A DNA stretch of 64,000 bases from Lonepinella sp042485795 (GTDB lineage: Bacteria > Pseudomonadota > Gammaproteobacteria > Enterobacterales > Pasteurellaceae). The position numbers and the translations under genes were made by a program. Positions 33,877-42,455 of the stretch are shown here, piece after piece. The notes beneath the pieces are model-generated. The model was not told the origin of the DNA and made no database searches. It saw only the letters and a program-made list of their open reading frames with translations. The stretch spans positions 372,001 to 436,000 of the forward strand of contig NZ_CP169368.1 in the NCBI RefSeq assembly GCF_042485795.1, in the 5' to 3' direction. How positions within the stretch are numbered: the first letter of the stretch is position 1; every line of letters starts with the position of its first letter.

Positions 33877-35106
33877 TTAACGTTTAGGCAAATAACGTGT
33901 TGGATCCACAGATTTACCTTTGTAACGAATTTCAAAGTGTAATTTTACGCTATTGGTACCCGAATTCCCCATTTTAGCAATCTGTTGACCTGCTTTCACT
34001 TGTTGTTGGTCACTCACTGCAATGCTGTCATTGTGAGCATAAGCACTTAAGAAATCATCATTGTGTTTGATAATGATTAAGTTACCATAGCCACGTAACG
34101 CATTACCAGCATAAACCACTCGACCAGCCGCTGCTGCATAAACAGCTTGACCTTTGGAGCCACTAATATCAATCCCTTTGTTACCACCATCGGAATTAGA
34201 AAAGCCTTGTACTACTTTTCCCGTGGTTGGCCATTGCCAAGCAATGTTAGATTGTGGTGCTACTGAGTAACTACTACTTGAACTTGAAACTGCTGTAGCA
34301 GTAACTGTTCCTGCTGTGGCGACTGTACCAGTTGTACCTGCCACCACGCCTGTTGTTGATGTGGCTTGTTCAGCAGAGCCTGCAGTAGCTTTTACTGGAC
34401 CTGTTACAGTTCCGTCAGAACCATATTGTGTCCCATTAGCTGCCGTAGTGTAAGTCACTTCTGGTTGTGTTGTTACTGTCACTTCCTTACATTCTTGTTT
34501 GGTTTCGGTGGTTACATTAGAACCATTAGAAGTTTTTAAGGTTTGCCCAACACTCAGTGTATAAGGCTCGCTCATTCCATTTAGACTCGCTAATTCTTTG
34601 ACATCAATCCCCGCAATATAAGCGATCAAGAACATGGTATCGCCTTTTTTCACGGTGTAACTGTTAGCTTTGTAAAAACCTTTGTCAATTTTGCTGTAAT
34701 CTGGTGCATTGGTTTCACTGTTACGTGGAATATTGATATTTTGGCTTTGGTTTGTTGCCACTTGCTTGGTTACTTGTACCGGAGTACACACCGTTTTCGT
34801 TGTTGTAACAGGTTGTGCAGATTGTTGAACCTGTTGTAATGTTGGGGTTGTGGTATTGGTAGTGCCTGCATAAGTACCCGCTTGATTTGCCACTGTTTGC
34901 GTGACAACTTGATCATTCATACCTGTTGGCATACTACTTGGTTGAACCTGCGGTTCCCAAGTGCTATTAGTATGAGTTTCTACAGGTTGCATAACACCTG
35001 GTGTCAATGTACCATCAACACTTTCAACGGGTGCAGAGTGGTTAGAACTTGAACAAGCCGTTAACACCAACGCAGTTAAAGGTAGTAATAAAAATGTCTT
35101 TTTCAT
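33877..35106 (-). CDS. nlpD: NlpD/LppB outer membrane lipoprotein, murein hydrolase activator
   Basis: Lipoprotein that activates septal amidase during cell division; called LppB in Haemophilus. It is 409 aa: lipobox LTAC with cysteine 18, a Thr/Val/Gln-rich low-complexity linker, a LysM domain (SYTVKKGDTMFLIAYIAG), and a C-terminal M23 domain. The M23 metal ligands are degenerate (GNKGIDISG and VKLHFEIRYKG lack the first histidines), as in E. coli NlpD, so it is an activator, not a peptidase. No rpoS gene adjoins it, as expected for Pasteurellaceae. Confidence 0.93.
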   Translation of the reverse strand: MKKTFLLLPLTALVLTACSSSNHSAPVESVDGTLTPGVMQPVETHTNSTWEPQVQPSSMPTGMNDQVVTQTVANQAGTYAGTTNTTTPTLQQVQQSAQPVTTTKTVCTPVQVTKQVATNQSQNINIPRNSETNAPDYSKIDKGFYKANSYTVKKGDTMFLIAYIAGIDVKELASLNGMSEPYTLSVGQTLKTSNGSNVTTETKQECKEVTVTTQPEVTYTTAANGTQYGSDGTVTGPVKATAGSAEQATSTTGVVAGTTGTVATAGTVTATAVSSSSSSYSVAPQSNIAWQWPTTGKVVQGFSNSDGGNKGIDISGSKGQAVYAAAAGRVVYAGNALRGYGNLIIIKHNDDFLSAYAHNDSIAVSDQQQVKAGQQIAKMGNSGTNSVKLHFEIRYKGKSVDPTRYLPKR

Positions 35107-35122
35107 AGTTAAAATCTCTTAA

Positions 35123-35317
35123 TCATTGCATATTAGATGGCATTTGGCTTGCTTGAATTTCTGGCATAAAACTTCCTCCCTCTATGGCACCCGTTCCTGC
35201 TACAGGTTGCATAATGCCATTAGGTAATTGGTTTGGATCTTTGGGTTGTGGTGTCGGTTCTGCCGAACAAGCTACCAAGCCACAGATTATGGCGAATACA
35301 AAAATAAATTTTTTCAT
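35123..35317 (-). CDS. Small lipoprotein resembling the N-terminus of NlpD
   Basis: 64 aa with signal peptide and lipobox LVAC (cysteine 17). Residues 34-64 (GIMQPVAGTG ... PEIQASQMPSNMQ) align with residues 37-66 of the adjacent NlpD (GVMQPVETHT ... PQVQPSSMPTGMN). It sits 17 bp upstream of nlpD in the same operon. It looks like a partial duplication of the lppB 5' region retained as a mini-lipoprotein; function unknown. Confidence 0.7.
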   Translation of the reverse strand: MKKFIFVFAIICGLVACSAEPTPQPKDPNQLPNGIMQPVAGTGAIEGGSFMPEIQASQMPSNMQ

Positions 35318-35325
35318 TATTTTTC

Positions 35326-35901
35326 TTACCTCAAAATTAAATAAGCAATTACAGCAAGTACGACAACGGACCAGCCGATTAATTCAATAGATTTGCGTAA
35401 TTTCGCTGCAAATTTTGCACCGCCCCAAGCGGATAATTTTGCGACCATAACAAATCGAGCAAAACGAGAAATAAACGCGGTGGCGACAAAAGGCAAAAAT
35501 GCCATTTGCATTACCCCTGCTGCAATAGTAAAAATCTTATAGGGAATAGGTGAAAAACCTGCGACAAACACAACTAAAATTCCCCATTTTTCAAACCAAG
35601 AAATTGCAGTATCCCATTGGTTTTGATAACCTAGTTTAATAATATATTCTTGAACTAAATCAAAAGCATAATAACCTAACCCATAACCAATCATACCACC
35701 TATAGCTGAGGCAAGTGCGGTGTAAAATGCGAATTTTAATGCACTTTGGGGTTTAGACATGGACATGGGAATTAGCATCACATCTGGCGGAATAGGGAAG
35801 AAAATGGCTTCTATGAAACTCACTAAACAAAGCCAAAAGGTAGCAAAACGATGCTTTGACCATTGCATCATTTTATCATACATAGTACCGAAAATTTTCA
35901 A
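35326..35901 (-). CDS. DedA/YqaA-family membrane protein
   Basis: 191 aa inner-membrane protein with about four hydrophobic segments and SNARE-associated (DedA) features: SFIEAIFFPIPPDVML and GFSPIPYKIFTIAAG. Members are linked to membrane lipid homeostasis and scramblase-like activity. It lies between surE and the small lipoprotein, all in one direction. Exact role not known. Confidence 0.82.
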   Translation of the reverse strand: MKIFGTMYDKMMQWSKHRFATFWLCLVSFIEAIFFPIPPDVMLIPMSMSKPQSALKFAFYTALASAIGGMIGYGLGYYAFDLVQEYIIKLGYQNQWDTAISWFEKWGILVVFVAGFSPIPYKIFTIAAGVMQMAFLPFVATAFISRFARFVMVAKLSAWGGAKFAAKLRKSIELIGWSVVVLAVIAYLILR

Positions 35902-35942
35902 AATGATATCCTGTTCTAATTGCGATAAGCATGAAAGCGTTA

Positions 35943-36683
35943 TTATTCACTTTCTAGCCAGTTTTGTAAAGCCACGATTGAATGATGAGCCGTCATATCT
36001 GGTTGGATTGGGGTGATTGCCACATAGCCATTTTGCACCGCATAAAAATCCGTTCCATCCCCATCTTCATCAGGCAAGCCAGCAGGACCAATCCAGTAAA
36101 TTACTTCGTTACGAGGATCTTGCTGTTTAATAATTTCTGCCGCAGATAATCGATTTCCTAAGCGACAAACCTGTATGCCTTTCAGTTCATGATAGGGCAA
36201 ATCAGGCACATTGATATTGATAATCTCACGGCTTTTGAGTAAGTTACCATGTAAGCGTAAAACAAGATCACATACCACTTGAGCTGCGGTTTCATAATGT
36301 TGGCGACCATCTAAAGATACTGCAATAGCGGGTAAGCCCAAATGGCGACCCTCAAATGCGGCAGCGACCGTACCTGAATAAAGGGTGTCATCGCCTAAAT
36401 TTGCCCCTGCATTAATACCTGAAACCACTAAATCAATTTTGCCAGACAAGAAACCGTTCAAGGCTAAATGTACACAGTCAGCAGGCGTGCCGTTAATACA
36501 ATAATCGCCATTGTCTAATTTGCGTGGACGTAGTGGTTCAACTAAGGTTAATGAATTGGAAGCGGCACTGCGATTCCGATCGGGGGCAACCACAATGACA
36601 TTTGCCAAGCGACGTAGATGTTTGGCTAGAATTTGAATTCCTTCGGCGTGATAGCCATCATCATTAGATAATAATATATTCAT
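35943..36683 (-). CDS. surE: 5'/3'-nucleotidase SurE
   Basis: Metal-dependent nucleoside monophosphatase and exopolyphosphatase. It is 246 aa; the N-terminal ILLSNDDGYHAEGI supplies the metal-binding Asp8-Asp9, with further ligands in DRNRSAASNS and SGINAGANLGDD. It is 15 bp after truD in the ispD-ispF-truD-surE order. Confidence 0.97.
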   Translation of the reverse strand: MNILLSNDDGYHAEGIQILAKHLRRLANVIVVAPDRNRSAASNSLTLVEPLRPRKLDNGDYCINGTPADCVHLALNGFLSGKIDLVVSGINAGANLGDDTLYSGTVAAAFEGRHLGLPAIAVSLDGRQHYETAAQVVCDLVLRLHGNLLKSREIININVPDLPYHELKGIQVCRLGNRLSAAEIIKQQDPRNEVIYWIGPAGLPDEDGDGTDFYAVQNGYVAITPIQPDMTAHHSIVALQNWLESE

Positions 36684-36698
36684 ATTGCTTTCCTATTG

Positions 36699-37706
36699 TT
36701 ATTCTTCTGTTAACGCCAATTCTCGCACTAATGCCGTAGCATAACTGCCAGCTGGCAAATAAAAATGCAGTTTTAATCCAGATTCTACAAACTGCCAAGA
36801 AAAATCTTGTGGTTGCATTAATAATGGGCGACGTGCGGGTTTTAGTCGTTCTTGTTGCATTAATTTTTGTAATGTTTTATGTTCCGCAACAATCATATTT
36901 TCTACATCAGATGCGGGCTGTACGATTTCACCTATTAACGGAGCAGTGAGTAAAATATCTCGCTTTTCTAACCGCACTTGTAAAGCGGACAAATCTTCGT
37001 GTTCATCTACCACAAACCAGCTATGCGAATCGTTTAATTGTACAATATCCTGCGGTAGAATTTGTGTTGCCAAGCCCATTTCAATACGTTTAGATACAAC
37101 TAAATTAAACACTTCGCTACGGCTTGCAGAAAGATAAAAACTGCGTTTTTTACGATCCTTGACCTGAATTTCACCTTTTGCCCAACGCATGGCTTGGATT
37201 AGATTATGCCCTTCTCTACCGAAGCGTTGTTCAGTGAAATAATTGGGAAAACCGACATTGTTTAGATTTTCTAACCGCACTTTTAGTTCATCGGTTTCTA
37301 CCAGATGACGTAATAAAATCTCAAAATAGTTACCAGCTAAACTGCCAGTACGGATTTTACGATTATGCCGAGTAACCTCAAGAATTTCCACACCATCTAA
37401 CTGAAATTTGTCAAAATCAGGTGTGGGTTGACCTGGCATTTGCAAACAGAACCATTGTTCCGTAATCGCATGGCGATCTTTTAAGCCAGCATAGTTCATA
37501 TTACGCACGGATAGATGACAAAAATCTGCTAATTTTTCACCTACGAATAAGGTATTTGCATTGGTTTTGCGAACCTTTACGGCGACAAATTCACCCGCAC
37601 CAGACATTTCATAGCCGAGATGTTCTTTTACCACAAAATCCGAGCATTCTGCTTTCAAAAGTGCGGTCTGTTTTGGACGAGTTTGTAAATAGGCTAAATC
37701 TAACAT
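36699..37706 (-). CDS. truD: tRNA pseudouridine13 synthase TruD
   Basis: Forms pseudouridine 13 in tRNA-Glu. It is 335 aa with the catalytic aspartate D77 in YAGLKDRHA and the signature NYFTEQRFGREGHNL. The start ATG shares a base with the ispF stop, so the genes are translationally coupled. Confidence 0.97.
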   Translation of the reverse strand: MLDLAYLQTRPKQTALLKAECSDFVVKEHLGYEMSGAGEFVAVKVRKTNANTLFVGEKLADFCHLSVRNMNYAGLKDRHAITEQWFCLQMPGQPTPDFDKFQLDGVEILEVTRHNRKIRTGSLAGNYFEILLRHLVETDELKVRLENLNNVGFPNYFTEQRFGREGHNLIQAMRWAKGEIQVKDRKKRSFYLSASRSEVFNLVVSKRIEMGLATQILPQDIVQLNDSHSWFVVDEHEDLSALQVRLEKRDILLTAPLIGEIVQPASDVENMIVAEHKTLQKLMQQERLKPARRPLLMQPQDFSWQFVESGLKLHFYLPAGSYATALVRELALTEE

Positions 37707-38182
37707 TAGGCTTTTACCAACAATATCATCGCTTCGGTTGCAATCCCCTCACCACGTCCAGTAAAACCGAGTTTTTCTGTGGTGGTGGCTTTCACATTTA
37801 CTTGTTCAAGCTCACATTGCAAATCTGTCGCAATCACAGCTCGCATAGCATCAATATGCGGTCGCATTTTGGGGGCTTGAGCGATAATGGTTACATCGAC
37901 ATTGCCGATTTTATAGCCTTTCTGTTGCACTTGAGCAAAAGCTTCACGCAGTAAAATACGGCTATCAATATCTTTAAATTGCATATCCGTATCAGGGAAA
38001 AGTTTGCCTATATCGCCTAATGCCACCGCACCAAGTAAAGCATCTGTTAATGCGTGTAATGCCACATCACCATCACTGTGTGCAATAAAACCTGTATGAT
38101 AAGGCACCGTCACCCCAGCAATAATTAATGGGCGATCTTGCCCAAAAGCATGTACATCAAAGCCGTGTCCGATTCGCAGCAT
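37706..38182 (-). CDS. ispF: 2-C-methyl-D-erythritol 2,4-cyclodiphosphate synthase
   Basis: Fifth step of the MEP isoprenoid pathway. It is 158 aa; metal ligands D9 and H11 are in GHGFDVHAFG, and the signature AHSDGDVALHALTDALLGA is intact, as is the C-terminal TTTEKLGFTGRGEGIA. Encoded 14 bp after ispD. Confidence 0.98.
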   Translation of the reverse strand: MLRIGHGFDVHAFGQDRPLIIAGVTVPYHTGFIAHSDGDVALHALTDALLGAVALGDIGKLFPDTDMQFKDIDSRILLREAFAQVQQKGYKIGNVDVTIIAQAPKMRPHIDAMRAVIATDLQCELEQVNVKATTTEKLGFTGRGEGIATEAMILLVKA

Positions 38183-38195
38183 AGTGTTTTCCTTA

Positions 38196-38927
38196 TTATT
38201 TTTGTTTAGACAAATAAAATTCCGCTAACGCCAAATCTTCAGGGCGAGTGATTTTGATGTTATCGGTTCTGCCAGTAACTAAGTGTGGTTGAAATCCAGC
38301 AAATTCCATGGCAGATGCTTCATCTGTAATAGATAAACCTTGTTGTAAGGCTGTTTGTAAGGCATTGCGTAATAAATCCACGGGGAAAAATTGTGGAGTT
38401 TGAGCCAACCAAATTTGATTGCGATCTTCGGTTTGTTGAATTTGTCGCTGATTAGTTGCTCGTTTGATGGTATCTACCGCTGGTATGGCTAGAATTGCAC
38501 CATTTGGATCTTTGATTGCTAACAATTTGTCTATATCAGCATGGGTTAAGCAAGGGCGAGCAGCATCATGTACCATGACCCAAGTGTTCTCAGTTATCGC
38601 AATCTGTTTTAATCCGTTTAGTACGCTATCGGCTCGTGTTTCACCGCCATTAATTACACAAATTCTTGGATTTGCCAGAAAAGGTAGTTCGCTTAAATAG
38701 GGATCATTGGGTGCAACCGCTAAAATGATTTGATCAAAATTTACTGGGTGGCTGAGTAAGACATTCAGGCTATGCTCTAAAATGGTTTTTGCTTGAATTG
38801 TTAAATATTGCTTAGGTTTATCCGCTTGCATGCGTGAACCAATCCCAGCCGCAGGTACGACAGCCACAATTCGGCGATTTTCAAGGGCATAAAGTGCGGT
38901 GTTTTTTGCTTGATTTTTTACTGTCAT
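38196..38927 (-). CDS. ispD: 2-C-methyl-D-erythritol 4-phosphate cytidylyltransferase
   Basis: Third step of the MEP pathway, attaching CMP to methylerythritol phosphate. It is 243 aa with the nucleotide-binding start VVPAAGIGSRMQADKPKQYL and the VHDAARP signature. The first about 15 residues (MTVKNQAKNTALYAL) precede the conserved core. The start overlaps the ftsB stop by one base. Confidence 0.97.
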   Translation of the reverse strand: MTVKNQAKNTALYALENRRIVAVVPAAGIGSRMQADKPKQYLTIQAKTILEHSLNVLLSHPVNFDQIILAVAPNDPYLSELPFLANPRICVINGGETRADSVLNGLKQIAITENTWVMVHDAARPCLTHADIDKLLAIKDPNGAILAIPAVDTIKRATNQRQIQQTEDRNQIWLAQTPQFFPVDLLRNALQTALQQGLSITDEASAMEFAGFQPHLVTGRTDNIKITRPEDLALAEFYLSKQK

Positions 38928-39205
38928 TAGTTATTTTCTTTCACAATGCGATAAAAGGTTTCGTTTGGTTTGACCATCTCGTATTGTTGTCTGGCACGTT
39001 CTTGAATCGCATTAACACCGTCTTTTAGGTCTTTGATTTCAGCCGAAATAACTTGATTACGTTGCAAAAGCTTCATATTTTCTTCTTTTTTTTGTGCAAT
39101 TTCTTCAGTGGTTTGTTGGTTGTCAAAATAGCCATTTTTACCAAACCAAAAATCATATTGGAATAGCATTAGAACAGCGATGAGCAAGATAGTTAATAAA
39201 CGCAT
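38927..39205 (-). CDS. ftsB: Cell division protein FtsB
   Basis: Single-pass inner-membrane divisome protein that forms a complex with FtsL and FtsQ. It is 92 aa: an N-terminal membrane helix (LLTILLIAVLMLFQYDFWFG), then a heptad-like coiled coil, then ARQQYEMVKPNETFYRIV, the conserved FtsQ-binding end. First gene of ftsB-ispD-ispF-truD-surE. Confidence 0.95.
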   Translation of the reverse strand: MRLLTILLIAVLMLFQYDFWFGKNGYFDNQQTTEEIAQKKEENMKLLQRNQVISAEIKDLKDGVNAIQERARQQYEMVKPNETFYRIVKENN

Positions 39206-39364
39206 AATGTTGTTAATTTAGATGGATAAATTTATTTTGATAGTTTAGGGGAAAAAAGGGTATAAAACAAACACAAAATCATCCTTTTTAATTTTTGAGA
39301 ATTTTATAGCGAGATTGCTAATACTAAGAACTTTGTTCTTTTTTGTTGGAAATTTTGCTTTTTA

Positions 39365-39393
39365 TTGGTTATTTTGCAGACAAGCGGTATAAT
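39365..39393 (+). promoter_or_regulatory. Sigma-70 promoter of the lipoprotein at 39428
   Basis: TTGGTT (39365-39370), 17-bp spacer, TATAAT (39388-39393). The remainder of 39206-39427 is AT-rich with a small AAGAAC/GTTCTT hairpin at 39326-39340. Confidence 0.6.
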
Positions 39394-39427
39394 ACCTTAA
39401 AGTTGTGGGTAGTTTAAGGAGAGCATA

Positions 39428-39940
39428 ATGTTAAAAAATTTATCACTGGTGATTGTATTAGCCTGTTTATCCGCTTGTTCATCAGTGACATCTTACATTC
39501 CATTTATGGGGAATGATAAAAAGGTGATTGATTTGGAGGAAGAACAAATTGATCAGAAATCTTATGCAGTGGCTTATTCTGCTACTACACAAACCTATAA
39601 AGGCACGGTAAAAGAAGATTATGATGTGAATTCTTTTACTAGTGGGGTGAATGATTGGTATTTAGGTCGAATTTTAGTTTCTGTTGATCAAGTAAAAGCG
39701 AAGTTGGCATCGGGTATTGATAGTAATATTCATGCTTATTATAGCGGTGTGGTTTTTGCCTCGGATTTACAAAATAATTTTAGTCGGTTAAGCAAAGACT
39801 GTTGGTCTAAAATTGATCGCCCAAGTATGACCCAAGGGATTTATGATGCGATGCGTGATTTACAAAAAGATCGTACTAAATCGGAAGATGATGAATACCT
39901 TAGTAAAGGTAGTGAACAGTTATTGAGTGTTTGTAAATAA
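39428..39940 (+). CDS. Uncharacterised lipoprotein
   Basis: 170 aa with a signal peptide and lipobox LSAC (cysteine 17), so an acylated envelope protein. The mature part is hydrophilic with no family I recognise; two further cysteines (in KDCWSKI and the terminal VCK) could form a disulfide. The start is preceded by AAGGAG. It is followed by its own terminator and then fruB. Confidence 0.8.
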   Translation: MLKNLSLVIVLACLSACSSVTSYIPFMGNDKKVIDLEEEQIDQKSYAVAYSATTQTYKGTVKEDYDVNSFTSGVNDWYLGRILVSVDQVKAKLASGIDSNIHAYYSGVVFASDLQNNFSRLSKDCWSKIDRPSMTQGIYDAMRDLQKDRTKSEDDEYLSKGSEQLLSVCK

Positions 39941-39948
39941 AGTGATGA

Positions 39949-39987
39949 GTTAGGTTCTTGGTGATACAAGAAACTAACTTTTTTTTT
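39949..39987 (+). terminator. Terminator between the lipoprotein gene and fruB
   Basis: GTTAGGTTCTTG / CAAGAAACTAAC (one mismatch) with a 6-nt loop followed by nine T residues. It ends only about 20 bp before the fruB ATG. Confidence 0.9.
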
Positions 39988-40006
39988 CGTTAAGGAGATA
40001 TGCCGA

Positions 40007-41500
40007 ATGTTTAATTTACCCGAAAATTATATTCATCTTGCTGCACAAGCAGAGAATAAACAGCAAGCTATTGAAATGGCTGCCACTGCATTGAGTGAAG
40101 CTGGATTAGTCGAGCCAGCTTATGTGCAAGGTATGTTAGCTCGTGAACAGCAAACTTCCACCTTTTTAGGTAACGGAATTGCAATTCCACATGGCACTTT
40201 GGAAACTCGTTCTTTAGTTAAGGATACGGGGGTGGCTGTATTCCAATTTCCACGAGGCGTTGAATGGAGCGAAGGCAATACTGCTTATGTGGTGATTGCG
40301 ATTGCAGCTCGTTCTGATGAACACTTGACTTTATTACGTCAATTAACCCAAATTTTAGACGATGAAGACACCGCAGCAAGATTAGCCACAGAATCTGATG
40401 TGGGTAAATTTCGATCTTTATTATTAGGTGAACAGCAAGTTTTAAATGTTTCTGCTGAAACGATTACGCTTGATGTGGACACTGATAGTTTACTCACCTT
40501 GACCGCAATTAATGCAGGTAAACTAGAAAGCCAAAGTGCGGTGGAAAATAGTTTTGTTTCTGAAGTGATTGGCTCACCAGCCTTATCGCTTGGTAACGGG
40601 CTATGGTTAACAGATAGTACGGTGGGTAATCTGAAAAATGGTTTAGCTTTCAGCCGTGCCCAAAATAATGCGTTAGCTGTAGTTACGGTATCCAGTAAAG
40701 ATGATGGCGTGAATAATGTATTAGCTCGTTTGCTTGAGCCAAATGTACAACAATGTTTATTGCAAGGTTCTGTTGCACAGATTTTATCAGCATTAAACGG
40801 TGAGGAAATAGTGGTTAATAGCCAACAACCGAGTGATGCGAAAAAAGTGGTTATCGGTACATTTACTATTCGTAATGAACATGGTTTACATGCTCGCCCA
40901 GGAGCGCTGGTGGTAAGCCTCTTAAAATCATTCCAATCTCAAATCACGGTACAAAATTTAAATCGTGAGAGTAAAGCGGTTAATGCTAAAAGTGCGATGA
41001 AAATTGTGTCTTTAGGTGCAGTGCAAGGTCATCGTTTACGCTTTATTGCTGAGGGAGATGATGCGTTAGTGGCAATACAAACGCTAGGTAAGGCTTTCGC
41101 TGAAGGATTAGGTGAATCCCCAGTGTTAACTGCACTGACTGAACCTGATAGCATTGAAGTGAAATCTATAAATGCTGAAAGTGCGGTGCAAAAATCAGCA
41201 GAAAATCCAGAAACAGCATCTGAGCCATCTATTGAAGCGACATTCACGCTTTCAAATGAGCATGGTTTGCACGCTCGACCAGCTACTATGTTGGCAAGTG
41301 AAGTGAAAAAACATAATGCCAGTGTGGCAGTACAAAATTTAGATCGTGGTACGGCGTTAGTCAGTGCTAAAAGCGTAATGAAAATTGTATCTTTAGGGGC
41401 AGTAAAAGGACATCGTTTACGCTTTGTCGCCACTGGTGAACAAGCTCAACAAGCTATTGATGGTATTGGTGCAGCGATTGCGGCTGGTTTAGGCGAATAG
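40007..41500 (+). CDS. fruB: Fructose PTS phosphocarrier FruB (EIIA-M-HPr-HPr)
   Basis: Diphosphoryl-transfer protein relaying phosphate to FruA. It is 497 aa: EIIA domain with active histidine H62 (GNGIAIPHGT), a central M domain, then two tandem HPr domains, each with GLHARP and its active histidine (about residues 290 and 420). The HPr duplication matches what is known for Haemophilus FruB; E. coli FruB has one. The RBS is AAGGAG. First gene of fruBKA. Confidence 0.97.
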   Translation: MFNLPENYIHLAAQAENKQQAIEMAATALSEAGLVEPAYVQGMLAREQQTSTFLGNGIAIPHGTLETRSLVKDTGVAVFQFPRGVEWSEGNTAYVVIAIAARSDEHLTLLRQLTQILDDEDTAARLATESDVGKFRSLLLGEQQVLNVSAETITLDVDTDSLLTLTAINAGKLESQSAVENSFVSEVIGSPALSLGNGLWLTDSTVGNLKNGLAFSRAQNNALAVVTVSSKDDGVNNVLARLLEPNVQQCLLQGSVAQILSALNGEEIVVNSQQPSDAKKVVIGTFTIRNEHGLHARPGALVVSLLKSFQSQITVQNLNRESKAVNAKSAMKIVSLGAVQGHRLRFIAEGDDALVAIQTLGKAFAEGLGESPVLTALTEPDSIEVKSINAESAVQKSAENPETASEPSIEATFTLSNEHGLHARPATMLASEVKKHNASVAVQNLDRGTALVSAKSVMKIVSLGAVKGHRLRFVATGEQAQQAIDGIGAAIAAGLGE

Positions 41501-41510
41501 GAGCAGAATA

Positions 41511-42452
41511 ATGGTAAAAGTAGCAACTATCACCCTAAATACTGCTTATGATTTGGTCGGGCGTTTGGCTCGTATTGAATTAGGCGAAGTCAACCAAGTC
41601 GAAACATTAGGGCTATTTCCTGCAGGTAAAGGGATTAATGTCGCAAAAGTATTAAACGATCTGGGCGTAAAAGTCGCTGTTGGTGGTTTTCTTGGCGAAG
41701 ATAATTCTGGTGATTTTGAACACATGTTCCAAAATCTTGGTTTAGAAGATCGTTTCCAACGTATTGCAGGTAAAACTCGGATTAACGTAAAAATTACCGA
41801 AACCGAAGCCGATGTTACTGATTTAAATTTCTTGGGCTATCAAGTGCAACCACAAGATTGGCAAACTTTTGTGATTTCATCATTAGATTATTGCCAGCAA
41901 TTTGATATTGTGGCAGTGTGCGGAAGTTTGCCTCGAGGTGTGAGTCCCGAGCAATTTGCTGAGTGGTTAGGTCAGTTAGCTAAAGTCGGTGTGAAAGTGG
42001 TGTTAGACAGTTCCAATGCGGCATTAAGCGAGGGATTAAAAGCAAATCCGTGGTTAGTCAAACCCAATCATCGTGAACTTGAAGCGTGGGTTGGTCAACC
42101 GTTAAATTCTATTGATGAAATTATTCAAGCCGCAAAGAAATTACAAGCTCAAGGTATTGAGAATGTAGTGATTTCAATGGGGGCGAAAGGAGCATTATGG
42201 TTAAGTCAGACAGGCATTGTGCGAGCAGAGCCACCACGTTGTGAGAATGTGGTAAGTACTGTTGGTGCAGGTGATTCTATGGTGGCTGGCTTGATTTATG
42301 GCATGGTGAATCAACTTTCGCAAGCGGATAGTTTGGCATTTGCCAGTGCGGTATCAGCATTTGCCGTATCACAAAGTAATGTGGGTGTGAGCGATCGTCA
42401 GTTGTTAGATCCTATTTTGCAACAAGTTAAAATAACAGTTATTGAAGGATAA
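41511..42452 (+). CDS. fruK: 1-phosphofructokinase
   Basis: Phosphorylates fructose 1-phosphate to fructose 1,6-bisphosphate. It is 313 aa of the PfkB family with GKGINVAKVLNDLG near the N-terminus and the anion-hole signature VSTVGAGDSMVAGL containing the catalytic aspartate. Lies 10 bp after fruB. Confidence 0.97.
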   Translation: MVKVATITLNTAYDLVGRLARIELGEVNQVETLGLFPAGKGINVAKVLNDLGVKVAVGGFLGEDNSGDFEHMFQNLGLEDRFQRIAGKTRINVKITETEADVTDLNFLGYQVQPQDWQTFVISSLDYCQQFDIVAVCGSLPRGVSPEQFAEWLGQLAKVGVKVVLDSSNAALSEGLKANPWLVKPNHRELEAWVGQPLNSIDEIIQAAKKLQAQGIENVVISMGAKGALWLSQTGIVRAEPPRCENVVSTVGAGDSMVAGLIYGMVNQLSQADSLAFASAVSAFAVSQSNVGVSDRQLLDPILQQVKITVIEG

Positions 42453-42455
42453 TTT

